From Flavobacterium jejuense (GTDB lineage: Bacteria > Bacteroidota > Bacteroidia > Flavobacteriales > Flavobacteriaceae), in NCBI RefSeq assembly GCF_006491595.2, contig NZ_VEVQ02000005.1, positions 186,001 through 250,000 on the forward strand: a stretch of 64,000 bases of DNA, read 5' to 3'. Of this stretch, positions 26,956 through 36,200 are shown piece after piece. A program made the position numbers and the translations under genes. Numbering within the stretch: the first letter of the stretch is position 1; each line of letters opens with the position of its first letter. The notes beneath the pieces are model-generated. The model saw nothing but the letters and a program-made list of their open reading frames with translations. It was not told where the DNA came from and did no database searches.

Positions 26956-27720
26956 CTATACGGTTAGAACATTAGCTTCCCTAATTAAGGCAACTGCTAG
27001 AATTTCTGTAGGATCAACGATAAGCATATTATTCACAAACTTATCTTTCAATAATAGTGATAGCTCTGTGCATCCCAAAATTATTGCATCGGTTTTGTTT
27101 TGTTCAAAAAATGATAATGCTCTATGAAGTAATGCTTCAAGTTCTAAACTTTTTTTATTAGGAGCAGCTTTAAGACCAATTTCTTTATCATAGATCATCC
27201 TGTGAATGATGTTATCTTGAAAATCGAAATCAGGTATTATAACTTCAAATCCAAATTGTTCTAACAAGTTTTTATACAATCCTGATTTGTATGTTCCATT
27301 AGTAGACATTAATCCAATTCTTCTATAGTTTGGATAATTTTCTTCTATATGTTTACAGGTTTCTCTTGGCATGTGGATTAGAGTCACCTGACTATTTAAA
27401 CGATTCAACTCCTCTTCTATCACATTATAAATTCTCGGAGAGTAAGAAGTGTTACAAGCTAAACCGATTAAGTTTGCTCCAGCTTCTTCAAGTTTCTTAA
27501 CAATCTTTGCAATATTATAAGCTGGATTAATACTTGTTTCTCCTTCAAGATATGATGTTCTATCAGTAATATGCTTAGGTAGCGACATTAAAATCGTAGA
27601 AAAATGTTTTTGATCAGTTGTTACTTCAGACAGATTTAATATTGCATTAAACAAATTAAGTCCTGCTTGAGGTCCCATACCTCCTACGATACCAATAACT
27701 CTGTCATCTTCTAAATTCAT
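26956..27720 (-). CDS. Aspartate/glutamate racemase family protein
   Basis: A cofactor-independent amino acid racemase of 254 residues. It has the family opening IGIVGGMGPQAG, and two cysteine motifs that supply the two-base mechanism: GLACNTSY (Cys89) and ILGCTEL (Cys217). Both catalytic cysteines are present, so it should be active. It probably makes a free D-amino acid, for example D-Asp, for an A domain or other enzyme of the cluster. It starts 10 bases after the TauD-like gene, so the two are co-transcribed. The 211-base gap after it is the longest in the window and may mark an operon break before the exporter gene. Confidence 0.92.
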   Translation of the reverse strand: MNLEDDRVIGIVGGMGPQAGLNLFNAILNLSEVTTDQKHFSTILMSLPKHITDRTSYLEGETSINPAYNIAKIVKKLEEAGANLIGLACNTSYSPRIYNVIEEELNRLNSQVTLIHMPRETCKHIEENYPNYRRIGLMSTNGTYKSGLYKNLLEQFGFEVIIPDFDFQDNIIHRMIYDKEIGLKAAPNKKSLELEALLHRALSFFEQNKTDAIILGCTELSLLLKDKFVNNMLIVDPTEILAVALIREANVLTV

Positions 27721-27730
27721 AATACACTAA

Positions 27731-28681
27731 TTATTCGGACATTGCCACAATTACTCGTCGATCTCCAGAATAAGAATTTCTTCCATGAGCTATTAACTCA
27801 TTATCCACAATAAGTAACTCATTTTTTTGCCACTTAGGTGCAATGGTTAGTTTATCAATTGTTGATAAAATTTCCTTAACAATATCTTCACTAATTGATG
27901 TTCCATCTCCGAATTTCACATACATTGGGAAATTTTCTGGAGTATCATAAAGAATTTTCATTGATTCAAAAATTTCCTCTCCCAAATGACATGGATGAAA
28001 TTGATCTATTTGATTAAACCAAATGTTTTCTTTAGTAGTTCTATGTTCAATGATTCCTTTACTGAATTGTTCTACTCTAAGATTATCATTTTCCATCCAT
28101 TTAAAATTTATATTGTATGAAGTGCAATATTCTTCAACCTGTTTTTTATCATCGGTTTCAAAAGTATCTTGCCACGAAGGTCCCATTCCAAATTGACCTC
28201 CATTTAAATTTCTAACATAAATAATTCCTTTAGTTTTAATTTCTGACACTATATCAGGATTCATAGCTCTTAAAATAGATCTGCTATCGGCTAATAATGT
28301 CTCCCCTCCTGTTTCAGCAACTTGTAAACAACTAAAAAATAATTTATTGGGCCATTTAGCAGAGTATGATAATTCATTATGCATTGTGATTTTTTGTCTT
28401 TTATCATATTCTGTTGAAGTATAAACATTGTCAGTTAACTTGGTTCTTGGAGAATTTCCATCAATGTAACTTAAGAATTTTGTTGAAATTGAGTTAACTA
28501 TATATTGAAAAGTTTCCTGAGAATCAATTAGTACACCTTTAAATTTAATGGCTCCATATTCTTTTAAATCAGTATCAAATTCATCTTTATTTTTTAAATA
28601 ATAAGAGATAAATTCATCTCGAGTAAGCTCTTTTACCTCTTTAATTAAAGGTAGTAGAAGTTTTTCTTTTAAATTTTCCAT
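27731..28681 (-). CDS. TauD/SyrP-like Fe(II)/2-oxoglutarate dioxygenase
   Basis: A 316-residue member of the TauD/TfdA family. The facial triad is visible: H-N-E at 101-103 in TMHNELSYSAKW and the distal His299 in NELIAHGRNSYSGDRR, with a 2OG-binding arginine at 308-309. The conserved core phrase CLQVAETGGETLLADSR is also present. The HxE variant and the HNExxY context are typical of the SyrP/AsnO group, which beta-hydroxylates Asp or Asn in NRPS pathways. With two Asn-coding A domains, an asparagine synthetase and an Asp-type racemase nearby, a beta-hydroxy-Asn or beta-hydroxy-Asp residue is a plausible outcome; the substrate is not proven by sequence. Confidence 0.92.
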   Translation of the reverse strand: MENLKEKLLLPLIKEVKELTRDEFISYYLKNKDEFDTDLKEYGAIKFKGVLIDSQETFQYIVNSISTKFLSYIDGNSPRTKLTDNVYTSTEYDKRQKITMHNELSYSAKWPNKLFFSCLQVAETGGETLLADSRSILRAMNPDIVSEIKTKGIIYVRNLNGGQFGMGPSWQDTFETDDKKQVEEYCTSYNINFKWMENDNLRVEQFSKGIIEHRTTKENIWFNQIDQFHPCHLGEEIFESMKILYDTPENFPMYVKFGDGTSISEDIVKEILSTIDKLTIAPKWQKNELLIVDNELIAHGRNSYSGDRRVIVAMSE

Positions 28682-28726
28682 TTGCTTTGTTTATTTAGGA
28701 AATAATGCAATTTGCTTATATCAATC

Positions 28727-30265
28727 TTATTCTATTTTTTCTTGACAAATCTCTATATCTTCTTGAACATTCCACAGATTGAAATCCAATTCTTTGGCCT
28801 TTAAAAAACTGGTATGTGCCAATTTATATTTCTTCATATTCATATAAATACTCCCTAAAAGACCATAAGCATTTGGAGATTCTGGATATAATGCTATGTT
28901 TTCTTTTAGTAATTGTATTGACATATCAGTTTCTTTTTCCTTAAAAATTTCACCTAATTCATTCAAGGTACTCTCATCTAATTTTCCTTCTTTTTTCAGT
29001 TGTTCTACCTTTTCAAGAACACCTTTAACTTTTTCTTCCCTGTAAACATTTTGAAGAGTAATTGCATTGCTTGGATAATACTTGAAAAATGCTTCATCAA
29101 ATAAAACATCAATATCAAAATTTGTAGTAATCTTATTTAACTCTTTTGTAATTAGTTTTCCTTGATCACTGTTTGTAAAAAATACAAATCCTCTTTTATG
29201 TGTTACCGAATAAAATAACTCAGCTCTAAATCCGTCATTATTTCCACTAAAAGAAATTATTGTGTCTTTTTTATTCTGCAACATAAAAAAACCAGATCCC
29301 ATAAAACCAGATGCATCATCTTCTCCCAATCTAATTACTGGTTTTATAATATCATTTCTCCTTTCTTTTGATAAATTTTTTTCATCAAAAAAAGAAATCA
29401 TAAATTTTGCATAGTCTTTTCCTGTAGTATGAGTGCCAGAAGCTGGAACAGTAATATGATTTTTCCATTTTTTTACTTCTTCACCAAATATATTGTGACC
29501 AACTGCATAATTTGAAGGTGACTCCTTCACAAAAGGATTTAATCTTAGCTTTTTAAATTTCAAATAAGTATCATTTAATTCAAAAGGTTTCACAATCATT
29601 CTTGTAACATAGCTCTCATACGATTCATTCAATATTACTTCAACAACTTTAGCTAAATATTGAAACCCTTCCCCTGAATAAACAAACCTTTCTCCAGGAT
29701 TACTAAGTATTTCCAAAAGATCATCTTTATTGTTCCATCTCCAATTTTCTATACCTGAACAATGACTTAAAATCATTCTTGAAGTAATTAATTTGTATCG
29801 ATTATCATGACTTAAAGGTTCATATTCCAAATATTGATATATTGGTTTATCCAAATCCAATAATTTTTTTTCAACTAATTTATGGACAACAAAAACTAAA
29901 TACATTTTTGTTAAAGAAGCTGCTTCAAAAACAGTTTTACTATCTGTAGCAGTATTGTTCTTTAAGCTTTTTTTGCCATAATTATTAAAAAAAACAACCT
30001 CATTATTCTCTATTATTGCCATGGAGAGTGCTGGAACACTCACTTGATCTAGCATGTAGTTTATTTTATTATTAAAATCTTCTACATTAATATTCTTATT
30101 ATTTGATGTAAAATATGCTGGTGCTTGAGCATATCCTAAAGCAGTCAAGCTTATTAATGCAAGTTTTAAAACTAACCGGAATATTAATTTACTGGTTAGA
30201 TTATTAGTGATAAAACATGATAAAATGTTTTTTGTTTCATGAATATTATTCTTTTTTTTCATCAT
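28727..30265 (-). CDS. Secreted class C beta-lactamase-like serine hydrolase with C-terminal TPR repeats
   Basis: A 512-residue protein with a long charged N-terminus, then a hydrophobic signal segment (about 30-48, ending GYAQA), so it is probably periplasmic. The serine hydrolase core has SLTK (Ser117, Lys120) and Tyr196 in VYSGEG as the general base. The C-terminal 80-100 residues contain a TPR-like region (SPNAYGLLGSIYMNMKKY). Such proteins act as esterases, peptidases or penicillin-binding-like hydrolases. It follows the synthetase 30299..37456 by 33 bases. It could be a second maturation or resistance enzyme beside the peptidase-exporter fusion. No metal-lactamase features are present. 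The natural substrate is unknown. Confidence 0.88.
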   Translation of the reverse strand: MMKKKNNIHETKNILSCFITNNLTSKLIFRLVLKLALISLTALGYAQAPAYFTSNNKNINVEDFNNKINYMLDQVSVPALSMAIIENNEVVFFNNYGKKSLKNNTATDSKTVFEAASLTKMYLVFVVHKLVEKKLLDLDKPIYQYLEYEPLSHDNRYKLITSRMILSHCSGIENWRWNNKDDLLEILSNPGERFVYSGEGFQYLAKVVEVILNESYESYVTRMIVKPFELNDTYLKFKKLRLNPFVKESPSNYAVGHNIFGEEVKKWKNHITVPASGTHTTGKDYAKFMISFFDEKNLSKERRNDIIKPVIRLGEDDASGFMGSGFFMLQNKKDTIISFSGNNDGFRAELFYSVTHKRGFVFFTNSDQGKLITKELNKITTNFDIDVLFDEAFFKYYPSNAITLQNVYREEKVKGVLEKVEQLKKEGKLDESTLNELGEIFKEKETDMSIQLLKENIALYPESPNAYGLLGSIYMNMKKYKLAHTSFLKAKELDFNLWNVQEDIEICQEKIE

Positions 30266-30298
30266 TTATTTGTTATAATTATGATTTAACTTTATTTA

Positions 30299-33200
30299 TT
30301 AAATAGTTATACTTTCAGTCATTTCTTCCTCTATTTCTGAATTAGAACTATCATCCAACCATTTATTTATTTCAATAAATTCAGATTGTTTCTCTACTGT
30401 AGATTGTTCAAACACTTGTTCTAATGGCAATGTTATTTCCAATTCTTTTGCAATTTTGTTTACCAAAACCATTGCCTTTAGTGAGTGTCCTCCTAATTCG
30501 AAAAAACTTCTATCTACACTAATTACTTCTTTGTCTAATTTCAATACTTCTGACCAAATTGCTACCAATTTTTCTTCTATAGCATTCGATGGTGCTTTAT
30601 AGTTATTCCCTCTTTTTATCTCAGGTTCTGGCAGGTCTTTTCTTGATAATTTGCCACTTGATGTTAATGGAAACTCTTTCAAATAAACATAATAAGACGG
30701 AACCATATACTCTGGAAGTTTATCTAATAAATGTTGCTTAAGTTCCGTCTGATCTATTTCTTTATCTGACTGATAATAAGCTACTAAATATTTATCTCCT
30801 TCTTTTTCTTTTACTACTACTGCACTTTGTTCTACTTCTTGAACCTTATTTAATTGACTTTCTATATCTCCTAACTCTATTCGAAAACCTCTAATCTTTA
30901 CTTGATTGTCTATGCGGCCTAAGTATTCAATATTACCATCTTGTTGCCATCGTACTAAATCTCCTGTTTTGTATATTCTCTCTTCTGGTAAACCCGTTAC
31001 ATGAATGAATTTCGCTGCAGTAAGCTCCGAATTATGTAAATATCCTCTTGCAAGTGCCTTTCCTCCTATGCATAACTCTCCTGGAACTCCTATAGGTTGT
31101 AAATTGTTCCCTTGATCCAAAACATATAAATGTATGTTGTCTAATGGTTTGCCTATAGGAACTTTTTCTGCTTCTTTTAGATTACTTGTGGAATATCCAC
31201 TACTGTAAATAGTTGCTTCTGTTGGTCCATAAATATTTTCTAAAGTTATTGTCGTTTTTAATGCTTTAAATCGGTTTACCAAGTCTATTGACAAGGGTTC
31301 TCCTGCTAGAAATAAATACTTTAGACTTCTTATTTTATCGATTCCTTCTTTTTCGATTGTCTCGATAAAAAAGGAAAACATTGACGGTACAAAACTGACA
31401 TGTGTTACTTTATTCTGCTCGATACATGACAAAATTTTATTTGGGTCTTTTTCTGATCCTGATGGTAACAAGGTCAAAGAACCACCAGCATGAAACCATC
31501 CAAAAAGTTCTGCTACTGAAACATCAAAAGAATAAGTAGTCTTTAATAAATAACTGTCTGTTGCCGTTAATGGATAACGATTATCCATGCTTTGAACGAT
31601 ATTCAGTAATGAACCATGTTCTATCATTACTCCTTTTGGAGTTCCTGTGGATCCTGAAGTGTAAATTACATATGCCAAATCATTAGGGTTTACTTTTGCT
31701 TGTAAACCTGAGCTTTGACGACCAATGAGACTTGGTAAAACTTGGTTTAAATCAATAATCTCAACTGATAAAGACTCTAGTGAATCGAGATGTTCTGCTC
31801 TTGTGATCAATTTACTTATTTTCGAATCTTTTATAATTGTTTCGATTCTATCTTTGGGTAAAGTAACATCTATTGGCAAATAAGCTCCTCCTGATTTTAA
31901 AATACCAAATAAAGTAGGAATTAAATAGGCTTCTCTTTCCAACATAACTCCTATAACTTCTCCAACTTCAACTCCCTTATCTTTTAATAAGTAATCACTA
32001 AAATTATTGATCTTATGACTGAGTTCTGAATAGCTCATCTCACTATCTGAACACCTCAAGGCTATGTTTTCTGGTGTTTGAATTACTTGAGATTCAAATA
32101 ACGATATGATATTTGAATAAGCTGGATAAGCTCTAAAACTTGAATTAAAATCATCTATAAGCTCTATTTCTTCTTTCTTGGAAAGTACTCCAATTGACGA
32201 TAATTTATTATTATTCTTGTCTATTAAATTCTCTATCAGTCCATAAAAATGTTCTAATAATGAATTTATCCTATTGAAACTAAAACTATCTGAATTAAAC
32301 TTAAGTTTTCCTAATATTGATGTTCCATCACTTTTTAAAGACATACTCAAATCATATTTTTCAAATGAATTGTCAATTTTATCAAAATTTACTTCAAGAT
32401 TATCCTCAACTAGGTGTGCATTCTTAATGTCGTCATATTCATAAAAAACATCAAATAATGAATTATTAGTGTGCTTATAGTTTTCTCCAAAAAGTTCATT
32501 CAATAATAGATCAAAAGGTAATGATTGATGTTCTAATCCTTCCTTATAAATCTTATTAAGGTTTTTTAAATATGTATCAAAATTAGTTTCCTTTTCAATG
32601 AAACTCCTTATTGCTAAAGTATTTGATATAGGACCAATTAAATCTTTCAAATGATTTCCTCTTCTGTTTGCCACTCTAGTTCCAATAATAATTTCTTCAT
32701 GTTGACTATATTTATGTAGCAATATTTTAAACACTGCCATTAATATAACATTAACCTTAATACCATGTTCTTTTTCATAATTTAGAACCTTATCAACAAT
32801 TGTCGAAGGAATATTAATCTCTGTATTTGAATAGGTAAATGTTCCTTTCAACTCTTTTGTTTTATCAAATGGAAGTTCAAATTCCTTTACAGCACCTTTT
32901 AATTGATTTTTCCAATAATCAAGTAAATTAGGAAGTAGTCTTAATAAAGTTTTTTGTTGCCATAACAAAAAGCCTGAATACTGTAATGTAGAAACTTTAT
33001 TATTATCATTTACTTTACCTGCTTTTGATTGGTAAAATGATAAAATTTCATTCGTTACATTTTTTACAGATTGATGATCAACAATTGAATTATGAAAAAC
33101 AATTATTAATTTATTTATTTTTGGTTCTAACTGAATAACTGCAAAACGAACTAAAGATTCATCAAGGTTGAATGGTTTATTGATTTCTTCTTTTATTAAA

Positions 33201-36200
33201 TCAGAAACTATTTCATTTTTTGCATGAAGCATCTTTAAGTCTAATTCAAATTCATTATTTTCTATTATCTCATGAAAATACTTTCCTTCAATTTGAACTA
33301 TTCTTGCTCTTAATAAATCATGCTTATTAATAGTATTTTGAATACTTTCCTTAAGCAGATTGTTATTTAATTCTCCTTTAAAACCTGTAACTAATGAAAT
33401 ATTATGATTATTACCTCTTCCTGATTTCATATCATCAGACCATAGTTCTTCTTGATAATCAGATACTGACATCAAATTGTCAAAAGACGAATTGATTTCT
33501 TTGTAATTTTGCAAGTCCGTGTCTAAATCTTCAATAACTGAATTCCAAAAAAAGTCTTGAGGATTTATAATCTCATCAGAATCTTTTATAATTCTGTCTA
33601 AAACAGACAAGAACATATTGTTGTATTGCGAATAGGTCTCTTCCGTCATAAATGGAGAAGAATATTCATGCATACAAATTATCTTTTTATAAGTAACATC
33701 ATAATTGACATCAAAAAATGTATTACCTCTCAAAAAAGTATCAAAATAAGTTCTTTCTGAATCATCATCAATAGTTTCTGCTAACTCCATGTCATCTTTC
33801 ACATGCCAATTAATATAATTGAAAAATGTATCAAATAATGGATTACCTACATTACCTCCTCCTACTGCTTGATTAATTTCAAAAAGAGACAAGTGTTCGT
33901 GTTTTTTGACTTCAAGTATTTTTTTATCTATTATAGCAATATAATCATTCCAAGTAATTCCATTTGGTATTTTAATTCTGAAAGGAATTGTGTTGAGAAA
34001 ACATCCTAAAAGCTTTTCCCCATCTTTCTTTAAAGGTCTTGTAAATGTAACCAGTCCTACAAGGATGTCATTCTCTCCAGAAAGCATCTTCATTGAATAA
34101 ATGTATGCAGACAGCAAAATATTTTTTACACTTGTTTCCTTTCTTTTTGCAACATTTTCAAGGTCTGTAAGAAGTTTTGTTGGATATACATCTCTAACCG
34201 ATTTAAAAACCTTCTCATCAGTTGATTTATTCAGTTCTAATCTCTTAAATCCTTTTAGATCATTTTTCCAAAAATCAATTGTTGCTTGATTTTGCTTATA
34301 AAAGAGTTCTTGTATAATATAATCCTTAAAACTTGTCTCTAGTTTATTTAATTGTACTACATCATTTCTTAAAAGACTTACATAAGTATTATTCAACTCT
34401 GTCAACAAAGAAGCAAAGCTCCATCCGTCAATAATAGCATGATGATATTCAAACAATATTTCATGGTGACTTTCCTTTAATTTATAGATTATAATTCTCC
34501 ATAATTTTTCTGCTTGAAGATCAAAGTGTGCTGGTCTACTTTTCTCCATGTCTTCTTCTATCCTACGTTTTTGTTCTTTTTTATCAAATGAACTATAATC
34601 TAGAAACTGAATAGTTGTTTCAACTTTTTTGTAAACAATATGAGCAAAATTATTAATATCAAATCCTGTTCTAAGAATTTCATGTTTATCAACAAGTAAG
34701 TCAAGTGCTTTTTGTAGTAATACCATGTCAACTGACTCATAAGCTACAGGTTGCATCAATTGCTCAAAATACAGAATGTCATCTGGTCGTGATTTATGAA
34801 TAAAGCACATTGCTTTTTCAATATCGCTCATTGGATAAACGTTTTCTATTAACTCATTTTTTGCATGCTCTTTATAGTCAGTATTGAATTGTTCTACTTC
34901 ATTAGTTATATTGATATATGCATCAGAAAAATCATCTTCATTAGATAAAATGATAAAGTTGGCTAATTTTTTTATCGTATCATTTTCATACAAATCAATC
35001 ATTGAAATATTTGTTGATAATCCATTATTTATAGTACCAATTAATTTGATAGCCAATATTGAATCACCTCCGATTCTAAAAAAACTACTATTGATTCCGA
35101 TTTTCGATTCAGATAATACAGTTGACCAATAGCTATGCAATTGCTTTTCGATCTCAGTTTCTGGAGCCACATATTCATCGGTAACTTGCATTTGTAACGA
35201 TAGTAAGATTTCTCTATCAACTTTTCCATTAACCGTAACAGGTATTTCATCAATTTTGATGAAGTAAGATGGCATCATATATTCCGGTAATTTTAACTCT
35301 AAAAAGTCTCTTAACTTATTTTCTGAAAAATCTAGACTGGTAACTAGATAACCTACAAGTTGTGTTCCATTTTTTGTTTCTTTGGCTAAAACTACTGCAC
35401 CTTTAACACCTTCAAAAGATTGGATTGTAAATTCAATTTCTCCAAGCTCAATTCGGTTACCCCTAATTTTTACTTGATTATCAATTCTACCTAAAAACTC
35501 TATGTTACCCTCTGGAGACCATTTTGCTAAATCTCCTGTTTTGTAAAGAAATGTACCTTTATCAAAAGGATTCTCAATAAACTTTTCTTTAGTTAATTCA
35601 GGTTGTCCAACATATCCAATAGAAAGATTTACGCCTCCTATTAATAATTCTCCAGGAATGCCTATTGGTTGGTGTTGTAAGTGATTGTTACAAATATAAA
35701 GTTGAGTATTATCAATTGGTTTTCCTATTGGAATAGATTTATAATTTATAGATCTTAGAACACTGTGAAAAGAAACATCTACAGTTGCCTCAGTTGGTCC
35801 ATATAAATTGTGTAAATCAGCATTTGGACAATAATCTAAAAACTTTTTAGCATCTGTTACTTTTAATTCTTCTCCACTTGTGAATAGATTTTTAATACTT
35901 TTCAGAGCATATTCATGTTCATTTTCTGTCAAGTAAACAAGCAAAGCATTAAGCATAGATGGTACAAAATGTAAGACCGTTATTTTTTCGTTCTCAATTA
36001 GTTCGCAAATCTCTTGAGGATTTTTCTCTACTCCTTGAGCTGCTAATACCAATTTTGCACCACTCATTGACCATAAGAATAATTCCCATATTGAAACATC
36101 AAAAACTAAAGGTGTTTTTTGAAGAATTATGTCTTTTTCATCAAGTTGGTATTCATTTTGCATCCAATTTAATCTATTAACCATGGATACATGCTTAATC

